This document shows, piece by piece, positions 52,101 through 63,003 of a DNA stretch of 64,000 nt. The DNA comes from Paramecium octaurelia (lineage: Eukaryota; Ciliophora; Oligohymenophorea; Peniculida; Parameciidae). The stretch's first letter is position 1, and the number at the start of each line of letters is the position of its first letter. The stretch is from positions 578,842 through 642,841 of the forward strand of contig CAJJDP010000015.1 in NCBI GenBank assembly GCA_905182995.1, read 5' to 3'. The notes beneath the pieces are model-generated. The model was not told the DNA's origin, did not search any database, and worked only from the letters and a program-made list of their open reading frames with translations. The position numbers and the translations under genes were made by a program.

Positions 52101-52511
52101 TAAAGAATAATATAGTTAAAATAATTTCAAGAGTAAGAGACAACAGTAGTTTAATTACAAAATTTGTCCATTCTAATTTAGAATTAATTGAATGATAAAT
52201 TCATGTGCTTGGAAAACTTTGACTTACAAAAAGATTTTCAATTCTATTTACATCATAATAACTTTACTTAACTAGAAGTAAGTAATTGTTATAATAAACA
52301 TCTAATCGAAAACTTATCTAGATTTATCAAGTATTTATTTTATCCATTCGTTTATATTAAAAAATACTCTAAATTAAATGTTGATGAGGATCATAAATTA
52401 GAAAGGCAAAGAAAAACAATGTCCTTTTCTAAAAAGAAGGCAACAGTAGTTATTAAATTTAGAGATAAAGCAAAATAAATTATAAACAGTAGAAGAATAG
52501 TTCCAGAATGA
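49199..52511 (+). CDS. Voltage/CNG-type potassium channel with zinc knuckle
   Basis: About 1,090 aa. A charged N-terminus of about 220 residues is followed by transmembrane segments S1-S6 and a pore at about 50440-50510 reading FYFCTVTMFTVGYGDLTP, where the TVGYGD filter predicts K+ selectivity. After S6 come a C-linker and a cyclic-nucleotide-binding-like fold (FIEIGTIQVIQDQ, SGQVFGLYEFITG). Next is a C-x2-C-x4-H-x4-C zinc knuckle (CYMCNSRDHITKFC) at about 51302-51344, then a long Gln-rich tail. The binding fold lacks the usual Glu and Arg of the phosphate-binding cassette, so direct cAMP/cGMP binding is doubtful. The S4 region has few basic residues. Two introns are needed: a 23-nt one after S6 begins, and a very short one (17 or 20 nt) before the pore. 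Confidence 0.85.
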
Positions 52512-52576
52512 GAATACATTGAATATATATATTTATTGTTAAGCGAAGATTAATTCGCTATCCTTATTTAATATTT

Positions 52577-52790
52577 TCAATATTATTTCATTTTAAAAAG
52601 AAGAAATAACGAGGAATTAATACCAAGTTATTATAATTATCCATCTTTTGCAATATCTCGCATGTTATCACTAATAGTAATCAATAATATCCTTCTCTTC
52701 TCTTCTTTTTCATTTTCATCCTACTTTTAAATTCTATGGATTTCTTGATAAACAGAAGCTACCTCCTATTTTAACAATTAAATAAATTAA
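52577..52790 (-). CDS. Possible small gene, 3' exon only
   Basis: The minus frame reads LLKQEVASVYQEIHRIQKQ, a charged helical stretch with DENEKEEKRR, and ends after FLLFKMKQY at TGA 52577-52579. It looks protein-like, but there is no upstream ATG in frame; a first exon beyond about 52800 would be needed and would clash with the plus-strand ORF there. Weak support. Confidence 0.3.
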
Positions 52791-52842
52791 TATAGACCTG
52801 TAAGAAAAGAGTTAGTAACTTAAATTCAAACAAAAGATAACA

Positions 52843-53061
52843 ATGTTAACTCAAATCAAAAGTTAATTTATAAGAACAAAAATCTTTATTGTTTAATTTG
52901 ATAAAGAAAATGATAAAGCTAAATAGAAAAAGCATTAATTATTATTATATCTAACATAAGATCTACTTAAATCAGATCTTGATATTTTATATAAATTTTC
53001 GATTGATGAATTGTTAGAAAAAAATTTTGTTAATGAAATATTTCAAAAAGATTTGTTTTGA
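52843..53061 (+). CDS. Possible 72-aa protein
   Basis: An ORF starting MLTQIKSQFIRTKIFIVQFD and ending with a Leu-rich helix (LLLYLTQDLLKSDLDILYKF; ELLEKNFVNEIFQKDLF). Composition is protein-like. Alternatively it may splice near 53025-53050 into the next frame, which stays open to a TGA at about 53324. No family recognised, and chance cannot be ruled out. Confidence 0.35.
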
Positions 53062-53388
53062 GATTTAGAAGGTTAGATTTTAAGTAATGTTAGTCTTATT
53101 TGGGACTTAAACAAAAAGAATGTTTATTGAATATTGTTTATCATTTATAAAATTGAGTATATTGGGTAAAATTTCAACTTTAATATAAATTACTCAATCA
53201 TTATTTTTGTTAACAAACTTAGATATGGATATTTCTTACTATTTTATGGATCAAAATTATAAAGACAACTTTTATTTAATGATTTTATTGATAAGACTTT
53301 GTTATTTAATTTGATATCGGCTCTATTAAGCCAAATAATCTTTGCTTTATATTCTTTAAATGCAACTTAATAAAACAATATAATTAAA
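53062..53388. other. Intergenic or unresolved stretch
   Basis: 327 bp of AT-rich DNA. One plus-strand frame stays free of TGA until about 53324 and codes hydrophobic residues, but has no independent start. Nothing else seen. Confidence 0.3.
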
Positions 53389-54196
53389 TCATTGATCTTC
53401 TGATTAGTGATCTTTTTGGATGATTTCAGCCGAATTGGTACCATAGAATTCATTTGGTACTTGTTAAAAGTAATTAAAGTTGAATTGCATTTGTTAAGGT
53501 TGTGGAAAACCAAAATTATAAAATTAATTCTTATCATCATATACTTGTTGAGGATTCATAATGAATTGAGGAAAATAACCAGACGGATCTTATTAAACTA
53601 TTTTTTCTTCATCTTTATTTGTTTAATCTAAATATTGCATCATAAATGGAAACTATTGTAATTGCATCATCTAGAAATCCTATAATCTCATTCTTTAATA
53701 TTTACAAAAGGTTGTTAAGGGAAATAAGGAGCAGTGGGTTAAAACATAAATTAAGGAAAACAAGCATTTTCTAGGAATCCATTGTTTGCTTTATCTACCT
53801 ATGAATTGCTTTCTTTTTTCTTGCGACCAGCTCCTTTTTACCTCTTTTTTACTTGATGAGAGAAAGGATTAAATTTTTGATGGTGAGATCTTTCAATATG
53901 CAAAAGTAATTATACCTACATTGTGAAGGACTTCTAGTTCCTATAGTTTCACTCATTAGTTTAAATATTTTAGATGTTTTCTTTTAATCAGAGGATTCCA
54001 TGACTGATTTATGTACATTGAGAAAATTGATGTATGTTTTATGTTCTTATTCGCTCCAATGTCCTGTACTCTATTATGGGTTTAAAATTGCTCTCTTTTT
54101 GTTTTTTCTCTTTAATATCTACTGAACTTATCCTATGATTGGTTGACCGTTAACATTGGGAGCTTCTTCTTATTTTTAATATTCTTCTTGGCTCAT
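53389..54196 (-). CDS. SANT/Myb-type DNA-binding protein
   Basis: Removing two 26-nt introns leaves 251 aa. The N-terminal half has one SANT/Myb-like domain: GHWSEQEHKTYINFLN, then IFKLMSETIGTRSPSQCRSHHQK, the typical third helix. A basic patch follows (KKRQKGAGRKKK), which may help DNA binding or nuclear import. The C-terminal half is Gln, Pro, Phe and Asn-rich low complexity (PFDFQMMQLQQFPFMMQ), as in many transcription regulators. The first intron ends in AAG rather than TAG, but the spliced product restores the conserved CRSHHQK motif, which supports it. Target genes are unknown. Confidence 0.75.
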
Positions 54197-54314
54197 CAAT
54201 AGATGTAGTTTTTTGATTGGATTATTTAATAATAAATAAATTAAATTCAGAAAGTGTGATGAGATAGCAGAAACAATTAAATAAAGGTAATTAATAATAT
54301 TGTAATGTATTTAT

Positions 54315-54924
54315 TCATTATTTGAACAAACTGGGTTGAGGACCACCAGGACCGAATGGCATTTTAGGACCTTCCAAACCTAGGTATGATAAATTACATA
54401 GATACCAAATATTTTTTGTATATTAGACTTAAAGATGAGTGCTGATAAGATGTAAATGAATATATAGGAACAATCGGTTAAATCCTCACCATTAAGTCCT
54501 CTATGAGTAATTTGCTATAGAATCCAAAATGGTTCAAATGGCAATTTGGCAACAACAATTCCTGAATAATAATTACCAATTGAGTTAATTGTAACAATAG
54601 AGAGTATAGCTACTGCTGCATTGGAGATCATCTTCTTGAAGGTCATTTCATAATTCAATCCTTTAATTTGTGACTCAATTTGTGCTAATCTCTTTTCTTG
54701 ATTTTTAGCATTTGTTTCTCTGATAAAACATACAAGAAAAAGAATTACTTGACGAATTATTCCTTCTCCTTATTATATTTTGTGACAGCAGTCTCTATTC
54801 TTGATACTAAGTCCTTGTAATCTGCATTCCTATAAACGAGGAACCATGATACTAATTCACCGACTGAAATCGAAATGGCAGCTCCGACTATAATGAAGAG
54901 TGTTTCTCCTATATTAATATCCAT
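54315..54924 (-). CDS. TMCO1: TMCO1 / CLAC ER membrane protein
   Basis: 184 aa after removing introns of 29 and 26 nt (remainder divides by three), close to the family length. The order is a first transmembrane helix (LFIIVGAAISISVGELVSWF), a coiled coil (NQEKRLAQIESQIKGLNYEM), further membrane segments and the conserved LPFEPFWILQQITHRGLNGEDLTDCSYIF, which matches the family signature. The C-terminus is Gly/Pro-rich (MPFGPGGPQPSLFKQ). TMCO1 is an EMC3/Oxa1-related ER protein, described as a calcium-load-activated channel and as part of a translocon-associated insertase for multipass proteins. The start lies 12 bp after the stop of the next gene upstream on the same strand. Confidence 0.9.
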
Positions 54925-54936
54925 TTATAAATTTAA

Positions 54937-56240
54937 TCATTTATTGATTTTAAATACTTTAATTTTCAAAGCTTGGCTAATTTATCTAGTTATATTGTAC
55001 AAGAAATGGACGTGGACAAGAACAGTAATCAGAGCTATTCCTTATAATAACAATCCTTCTTCAATTAAGGATTATCCAAAAATTTACCCATATATCGTAT
55101 TGAACAACAATACGAAAAAGAGATAAATAGAATTCAAATAATTCGGTAAATCCTGATTGCTAACATGATAGACAGCCACAATACCCTTGAGTAAAGATAA
55201 TATAAATACCACAGCTTTGCTCATTGTGAAACCAAATATATAGAGAATTGCTCTCATGTGTCTAGAACCAACATCACTTGGGGAGAATTGTATCACATAA
55301 AATAGCACTAGGCCCGCGAATAGCATGTACCTTTGAGATTTTAAGGCTTGAGAAAGGGGGACGAATTTTGTAATTTTCTTGAACCTTGATAAATAATATT
55401 TGAAATTTATTTACACAAAAGGAAGTCCAAAGGCCACCACTACAAAAAATATTATTATAGCCACAGTATTAAATTATAAATTATAAAACCGTGGCATTTT
55501 CTAAGTCCAAAAGTCGCAACCTTAAATAAATTTATTATAAATTACCAAATATGGCATTTATGGCAAATAATGAACCAACAAAAACAGTCCCTTCAGCAGC
55601 AGCGTTAATTATTGGCAAATTCATTTCATGCGTGTAGTATTCTTCATGTGCTATGATATAGAATGGATAAGTTGGAACACATATTAATAGAAATGCCAAT
55701 ATTGATTATCCGCATTATAGACAAGTGACGAAATTTGTACCTAAATTACGTCCATAAATTACCTTATATTGCAATGATCATAGAATCAAAATTGTGATCA
55801 AGAATCATGCCCAAAGGAGATGAATTGTCTATAAAAACAATGAATTAACTACTTTACTTGTTCTTCTTGCCTGCTTTCCATCTAAGTTATCAAAATTCTA
55901 ATTTAGGTAAAATATAATTACCATATAGATCATGTGTAAAATGAAGGTTGTCCATAATAACCAACCTGGTATTGTTCCTTAAAAGTTGTCTCCCATCACA
56001 AAATAAAATAATATGTGACAAATTATGATGCAAATTAGTCCCAACAGGGTAAGCGTATTAGGACTTTTTTTTATAAAAATTCTTTTACGCCACATTCAAA
56101 GGCACATACTTCAAACACCAATTAGCAAAAGGTGAAAGGACATAATTATACAGCAACGATTAATCAGTGCCTTTGTATTTGTATGTTTTTAAAAACTTCA
56201 AATTTTCTTGAGCAATAAAGTCATAATTTAATAAATTCAT
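54937..56240 (-). CDS. CDP-alcohol phosphotransferase (ethanolamine/choline type)
   Basis: A multi-exon gene; at least five introns of 22-29 nt are visible. The N-terminus (NLKFLKTYKYKGTDQSLL) and VAPNTLTLLGL match eukaryotic CPT/EPT enzymes. The catalytic signature DGxxARxxxxxxxxGxxxDxxxD is present as DNLDGKQARRTNNSSPLGMILDHNFD across an exon junction (about 55790-55900), with all three key Asp residues. Several transmembrane helices follow (LLICVPTYPFYIIA; MSKAVVFILSLLKGIVAVY). The enzyme moves phosphoethanolamine or phosphocholine from its CDP form to diacylglycerol, the last step of the Kennedy pathway in ER/Golgi membranes. Which head group is used cannot be told by eye. The start codon is 13 bp from the divergent CFAP77-like start. 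Confidence 0.85.
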
Positions 56241-56253
56241 ATTTTTATTAATA
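56241..56253. promoter_or_regulatory. 13-bp gap between divergent start codons
   Basis: Only 13 bp lie between the ATG of the phosphotransferase (-) and that of the CFAP77-like gene (+). Promoter elements and 5' UTRs of each must overlap the other gene. Confidence 0.7.
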
Positions 56254-57018
56254 ATGTATACAACTCCTCCTTTCTCGCATAATTATTCAAACCCAGTGCT
56301 TATGAAGGATGACGTTGGAAAACCAAAACCATCTACTTACAATTTGCCAAAATAAGATTTTATTTACGGTCTTCCTCTTATAAGAGACAAAGAAGGTGCC
56401 AAAGAAGGTAATATCTACTTATCTAATTTACTTCAGTAACAATGACATGGAAATTTCATCAAGAATCTTAAGATAGAATTCCCAATCGTGATTTTGCTGA
56501 ACTCAATAAGATGTCTGTTTTCAATGGATCTCTTACAGCTCATGTAACTTAATTCGATATTCCTTCTAGGACATGTATAAATTCAGATAAACTCATGATG
56601 CTCGTTTACAAGTTAAAAAAGGCACTAACATTTAAGCTATTGAATTACCGGAAGAAGAGTTTAGATACGGAAGAAAAAACAGGTTTATATAATTTTCTTA
56701 ATAAATTCCTTAGACCATCCACTCCTATGAAGTTAGTGATGGGTAATTCTTATGGAATTGAAGCTGCATCAATTACCTTGGACAAATATTACAAAAGAGC
56801 TGGCTCATAAGTATTACGATTTACCATTCATCACTTAGGAATCCAAAATGACTAACACAATTGTCAGACCAAATAAGGCGTCACAATTATTTCATGAAAG
56901 CAATCACAAAAAACTTGCAGTGATAAAAGGCACTGAGAAAAAAGAGCCATTTAAAATGGAAAAATTTAAGACAGTAGCAGCTAGAACAGATACAAACCTT
57001 ATAACAAAGAAAGAGTGA
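56254..57018 (+). CDS. CFAP77: CFAP77-like cilia and flagella associated protein
   Basis: 216 aa after removing introns of 29, 26, 31 and 28 nt; the remainder divides by three. Start MYTTPPFSHNYSNPVLMKDD. The core TMTWKFHQESQDRIPNRDFAELNKMSVFNGSLTAHDMYKFRQTHDARLQ, then RPSTPMKLVMGNSYG, resembles CFAP77 (a short conserved protein of axonemal doublet microtubules). The call rests on the pattern NRDFxxLNKMSVxxG, the YKFRQTHDxR stretch and the RPSTPM motif. The C-terminal third is basic and poorly conserved. A role inside the B-tubule is known for the family and only inferred here. Confidence 0.7.
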
Positions 57019-57038
57019 TTATCTTAATTTATATATTA

Positions 57039-58142
57039 ATGAATTAAATCAAAAAACTATTAGTCGAAAATTTGAATTACATTTTCAATATTCTAAAACC
57101 CTATAAGCATTAGAAGATTTCCTCCTTTGTTGAAATTTAATTACAAGACTTCATTCAATTATTTAGTAGATTACAATTAATCTAAACAAAGCTTCAATAA
57201 TTATTCAAATTGTGTGACACATTGTAAAAATCCGGAATAGCCTTAGCTCAATCATAAAAATAGATATTAAAAGAAAAAAGCGAAATCTAATTACAAATGC
57301 AAGAGATAGAGAAATTACTTTATGATGATACCCAAGCTTCTTTATAAGAAACATAAAAACAAGTTCATGATATCAGCGAATTATGCGGTGAGGCTTATAA
57401 AAACCTGCTTGATAATTAATCCTTCGATCTGACAAAGATATCTTAAATATAACCTCCATAAATAGATGATATAGGTGAATGGGATTCAAAATTAGAGAGT
57501 TCAAGAGATAAAACTAGTGAATTCGATCAAATTAGAAAGGCCTTTTAAGTATTAGATAAAGCTAAATTATTTGAGCCATCAAATTTACAAATGTTAATGA
57601 AATGTGCAGAAAATACAGACAAATAGATATACATGGACTTTTTTCTTTAAGTAATTAATATTTAAAGGAAATAATAAGAATCTAATTCTAAACTAGTTGA
57701 TGAAAGATCACCTGAATTAAGAGAGCAGATATTATAGATGCCTATATGTTAAGAATTTTCATTTGAGTCCCCGTTGCCATCTCTTAGAGAGCAAGAATAA
57801 CCTTAATAATAATTTAAACATGTGAAATTAGAAGACCTTTTGAAAATTGAAGAAAGACTTATTTCAGATACAAGTCCTAACAAATAAAATTTTGTAAAAA
57901 AACAACCTGCCAATAAAAGTAACATTGATAATTCGTTTTATTCTTAACATAATATAAAACATCTGATCAGAAGATATCCTAACAATAATATTTAAAGAGA
58001 GAAGAGCCCTTCTGAACATATATCCAGAAGTAGTTCAAGTTTACTGGTCGAGCAAAGCTAATCAACTAGATAGTAAAAAGAAGTTTTTAAAAGAAAAATT
58101 AGTCAGCCTACATCAATTACTGAAAGAAATGGTAATATATGA
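57039..58142 (+). CDS. Coiled-coil protein of 367 aa
   Basis: One exon without a TGA over 368 codons. The N-terminal half is a Gln/Lys/Glu-rich helix (LQDFIQLFSRLQLIQTKLQQ; EIQLQMQEIEKLLYDD), with a short conserved-looking stretch DIGEWDSKLESSRDKTSEF. The C-terminal third is a Ser/Gln/Asn-rich disordered tail with basic clusters. No family recognised. It starts 20 bp after the CFAP77-like stop on the same strand and ends 34 bp from the convergent PWP2 gene. A cytoskeletal or ciliary role is possible only by neighbourhood. Confidence 0.65.
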
Positions 58143-58176
58143 TAATTACTTAAATTTATTATACAAACATATATCA

Positions 58177-60801
58177 TCAGCTTGATAAATATTCTAAAAT
58201 ATTGACACATTTTCTAATCGGATTCTTGATTCTATTAAAATCAAGTCTAACTTATTTTAAGACTTCTTATAGCATATTTTAAACCTATAAATTTGTTATA
58301 AAAATTACTTTTTTGTTTGCAGTTGACCCTTTAATCAATGGAGCAAAGTCTATCAAAATTTATTGAATCCAAATCAGACAAGATTCAATGGATCTATGAA
58401 TTTACATCGATCTTATTATTGTTTCTAATAGCCTAACAATCAATGATTCTGGTATTGCTGGAACAGTATTTATTATTGAATCAACTGGAATCGAATTAAA
58501 GACTTGATCTAATATGCTGGCTTCATTCAATTTAAGACTTAAAATTAACGCCTCTGTGTAATTTTATTAATTGATTTATTTTTGAATTACTTCTAAAGAT
58601 ACAGTTTCATCAATATCTAAAGGATCGAAATATTATCTTCTTTTGGCAGATCCAAAAATTGAAACCCCTTCACTTGAAGATACAATAAATTCTCTATTAG
58701 ATTCTGTAAATTATAGATTAAATACTGAAACAGGAACTCTTTTGCTGCTTCTTTTTGAAACATCAAAAGTCTTTGCTCCTGGTAAATTATCTTTCTATTT
58801 TTCATCATCCGATTCTTCAATATTTTTGTTCTCTTTATCAATAGTTTTAAAGTTCACTTTCAATTTCATTCCATCAAGAGAATAATTATTTGAAATGATA
58901 AATCTCCTTATCAATATTCGATATTTCATATCGTAAAGACAAATAAATTTGCTATTGCCTCCTCCAATCAAATATTACCCATCCTTTGAGAACTCAATTG
59001 CAACAAAATATTTTAAATTCTAATTTTTTTAAGCTGCCAAAGTTTCCTTTGAAATCCTACCTCCTTAGACATCTCTATGAACATCAAAAGTGAATAATAT
59101 TAAGCTTTCATTAACATCCCAAATGACCAATTCACCACCCATAGTGGCTACTGCAATTTAATTAGATCTAGTAGCAAGCGCAGTAACTTCACTATTATGT
59201 AACATTGAATCTCCCCCACTTCCTTCTTTCATTCCTCTTGCATATAAATCATGAATTCTTATAGTTTTATCCCAAGAACCTGAGATTAATAATACCTTCT
59301 CCTCTGCTTAAATGAATTTAATAGATGTAATTGGTGCTTAATGGCCAGATATAACTTCTACTAATTGACCAGTTTATAGACTGAATACATATACTTCATA
59401 AGGATCAAATCCACCCACACATATCAAATCACCTGAAGGCTCTACATCTAAGCATTATAATTAATTCAATATTTCAGGTTACATAACTCTAAAGCATTTT
59501 AATCTAATAGTGTCATAGGCTCTAACAGTTCCATCAAGTGAACATGAGAGTAAGACGCCTTATTTCGAAGGACAATATTTGATGCCTGTGACTTTAGAAC
59601 TATGTTAATCATTAAATTTAGCAATACAAAAATTCGAAGTCTGATCATACAATCGAATTATTCCTCCTAATGTTCCAACAGCGATTGTTGTTAGATCTTA
59701 ACTAATTGTACAGCAAGTAGTTTCATAACTCAATGATTATTAATTTAAAATGTAGCTTTAAGATCTCCATTCCCAAACAATCAATTATCCACTATTTCTC
59801 ATGCCAAGGGCAATCCAATTTCCATTTTTGTTAATCGCCAAATTATCAATTTGTGTTTATGTTATTTGGAAGCTTTATATTTAAATTAAGAAGGGATCTT
59901 CAGAAGGTTCTATTTTAAATAAAGTCAAAACTCCGTTTTTCATTCCAATTATCATCATATTTGATGTATGATATGCAACTGATTTTATTGCTGCGAAATG
60001 CTTTACCAATTTCTCTTTAATATTTATCTTCTTTTCCAAAATAAATCTACCTTGATGAACGTTCTTCTCAAAATCACTCATGTACAACAATTCATCTATT
60101 GAGTATTCAGAGTAATCATTTTCAACTCCTAAATGATGTTAAGCCTTCGTTTTCTGGAATTTTTATCTGGCTTCATATTATTCAGTAACATAATCAGTAA
60201 CAAATTTCCATAAGCACACCTTTCCTAATACATCGATGGTTATAATGTATTAAATATTAGATCCTAAGAAAAATGCTGAAGCAATTTTGAATTTATGAGC
60301 TTGCAACATAATATCAGTGTATAATCTCAATTTAAAGACATTATTAATAATGACAGAATTATCATCACCCCAAGATAAAATGAATCGACTATCTGGTGAC
60401 CAGCAAATACCATTGATTTTATGCTTATTGGAATGTACTTTTATCTTCTCCATTTCTAAATTATAGATAATTAATTTATTGAGGTAAGCAATGGCTATCA
60501 TTTTTCCATCTGGACTATGCTTTATTTATTTAATTTGCTAGTTTTTACTCTTAATATGTTTTCCATTGCATAGAATGTTGTATTAATCATCTACGCTTGA
60601 ATAATATTGTTGATTGTAAACGCTGAAGTATTTTACATTAAATCTGGTTTAGATTATTGGCTTTACAGTGTTGTTATATAGATTATACTCCATCAATCTA
60701 TTTCCTGATCCACAAATTAAGATATTATCTGAAGTAAATTACAGAATTTTGCTTGTTGTTGGTGAAGTTAAGAGACTTTATTCTTCGAATTATGTAATCA
60801 T
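58177..60801 (-). CDS. PWP2: PWP2/UTP1, small-subunit processome WD40 protein
   Basis: About 866 aa with one 24-nt intron near 58292-58315; the rest divides by three. The protein starts MITQFEEQSLLTSPTTSKIL and consists of two WD40 beta-propellers: HSPDGKMIAIAYLNKLIIY, INGICWSPDSRFILSWGDDN, VTGIKYCPSKQGVLLSCSLD, and ITSIKFIQAEEKVLLISGSW. The C-terminal helical Utp12-like domain has SLEVIQKQINQQNYTEALIL and IPESLIVRLLETII. PWP2 is a UTP-B subunit that binds the 5' external transcribed spacer and U3 snoRNP for 18S rRNA processing in the nucleolus. Length and domain order are as expected for the family. Confidence 0.9.
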
Positions 60802-60836
60802 CAGAATTATTATTTAATTAATAACATATAAAATAT

Positions 60837-61669
60837 TCAAATAATGTCTTTGTCATTTATAGAGTTTTCTTATTAAGGAATCTCAACTGCTTCTTTCGAC
60901 AATATCGCAACAGATACCCAAGGTTCTTCATGTAAATCTTCCTAAACATAATTGCCTTTATATTCTGCAAAACTTTTTTTATTATTTGGGTCACTAAAAT
61001 ATAAGAAATTCTTAATACCTCATCTATGTTGAATCCAAACCGCCTTCTTCCTATAGAGGTTCAAAGCCTGCAAATTTAGAAATATAGACTTTATGCTTTT
61101 TGCTCAATTTATTCTGTAATAAATGTAAAAATTCTAAAGCTTCTTCTCTCATCCCTAAAACACTCATTGAAGAAATAAATCTTTATATTCTGTTCAAATT
61201 ATGAGTATAAGTAAAAAGACACTAATCAAATTAAGGCTCATCAATTATTTCTAGTTCCTATCTTTCATTTCGAATAATTCCAAGAAATCTTAAAAACATT
61301 CCAACATTTTGTTTATATTGTTTCATAATCTTAATAAACATAATACTTTACATCAGGATCTTGCACGAATTTGTTTCTCTCTTAGGGTGTTAATCTGTAG
61401 CTATTCATATTTAAAAATGATTAAAAGAAATTAGGGTATAACCATTGCATGTACTATTTGTCTGATTCGAGATCAGAGTAAAATTTCGTCAACTGATGAT
61501 TTTGGGTATTATTCATCCAATGTTTTTGATGAAAACTCACTGAAGGGTGTAAATTTATTGGATAATCCCCTTTATAAAAGTCAATGTTAGGAAATTCTCT
61601 TATTTTTGCTTTCAAAACAACTCTACTTCCTGGTTGAGGATCGCCATCACTTGATGTACATTACCCCAT
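60837..61669 (-). CDS. OGFr-domain protein
   Basis: 261 aa after removing introns of 22 and 25 nt (remainder divides by three). Start MGQCTSSDGDPQPGSR; the MGxxxS start could allow N-myristoylation. The core fits the opioid growth factor receptor conserved region: NTQNHQLTKFYSDLESD, KQYMQWLYPNFFQS, LTPQERNKFVQDPDVK, GMFLRFLGI, and the final helix LNRIQRFISSMSVLGMREEALEFL. The family is widespread in eukaryotes and bacteria; in vertebrates it is tied to growth regulation, but its activity in protists is unknown. The C-terminus is acidic. One of its introns appears to end in AAG. Confidence 0.7.
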
Positions 61670-61831
61670 TTTATAAATTATCAATTATACGATTACTTCA
61701 ATTATTTATTAATCATGCTAAAAAGCATATGGATATATTCAACAAAAATAAGCAAGAACACAGAATCTTAAATCTGAATAATATAAAGACAAAATTGTTA
61801 AATAAAAATTATCCAAAACTTTTTTTTAAGT

Positions 61832-62452
61832 ATGATTATTAAATCTAATTCTTTACCCTGTTCTCCAAATCTCCTAAATTCTATTGGTGTCTATATTATT
61901 GAGAATTTAAAGTTATCTTTGATCTCTAGTTAAGAAACCTCTCATGAATTTAAAAATATATTTGAGAGCAAAGTATCATTTATAATATATTTAGGTTTAC
62001 AAAACAAATATTTTGCATAATTCTATAAAGATTTGAGAATGTAATCATTATTTTCAATATAAAACAACACGACTAAAGCTTAAACTGATGGTCATAGTTA
62101 ATTTTTATATAAAATTAATATGATTCAAACAAAAGGACTCATAAAGAATATTCAATTTCACCATATAATGCTTGATTCCTTATAATAAAAACATTAAAAT
62201 ATCAAAGAAAAAATTACTTTTGATAATCAGTGGAATATCCAATCTTTTATTTATTTAATAAATGTAATTTTAAATAAGCTAATTCATAATATAGCTAATC
62301 TCATTTGCATAATAAAAATAATATTATATCAATATATAATCATTAACGGAAAGGCTAATAATTTAATTAATATATATGAAATAGATTAAGTCAATAAAAT
62401 ACATCTATCACCTAATATACAAATAACACTGAAAAAATGTAGAGAAAAATGA
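61832..62452 (+). CDS. Unrecognised ORF in AT-rich end region
   Basis: 207 codons free of TGA, starting MIIKSNSLPCSPNLLNSIG and ending ITLKKCREK. It is very rich in Ile, Asn, Lys and Gln with one hydrophobic stretch (ANLICIIKIILYQYIIING). With only TGA as stop, a frame this long is not rare by chance in such AT-rich DNA. No motif is recognised. Confidence 0.3.
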
Positions 62453-63003
62453 TTATTCACAAAAAAAGAAACATTTTCGTACCCTAAAATGGTTGAAACA
62501 CTTTCGACTCAATTTATGAGAAAACTATTTGTGTATGGGGAAAAATCAAAAAATACTTTTTTATGGCAAAAAAACTTGAGAATCTGATACTTTAGTTCCA
62601 AAAGAACCTTTAGATTTTTAAAGTAAATTTGTTAAAAGAGAAAAATAATAATAATAATTGTAATAATTATTATCTTGTTAACTTTATTTATGGTTATATT
62701 TTTTTATGTTTATAATCTAAAAAATTATTATATGGTTATTATTCATTTAAATTTATTAACCTCCACATTATTTTATTTGATTTATTTGTAATCATCATTA
62801 TGTAAAATCCAATACAATAATTCAACCAATGAAGAATTTATTTCATTGATTAACTCATTCAAACAGTCCTATCTGATGCAACACATTAGATGGTCGAGAC
62901 TATTAATACTTAAAATTAACAATTGAGCAATTCAACTAAAAGTTTTGAAGAAATGAGGAAATAATCTAAAATGAAATGAATTAATTGAAATTAAAGATTA
63001 AGC
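62453..63003. other. Very AT-rich stretch without a clear gene
   Basis: 551 bp. It holds short plus-strand frames such as MVETLSTQFMRKLFVYGEKS near 62490, and AATAAT-type simple repeats near 62645. Nothing joins into a supported gene. Confidence 0.3.

Noticed and set aside
61606..61842. Plus-strand ORF of 78 codons at the OGFr start
   Set aside because: It is antisense to the first codons of the OGFr gene and overlaps the better candidate ORF at 61832 in another frame.
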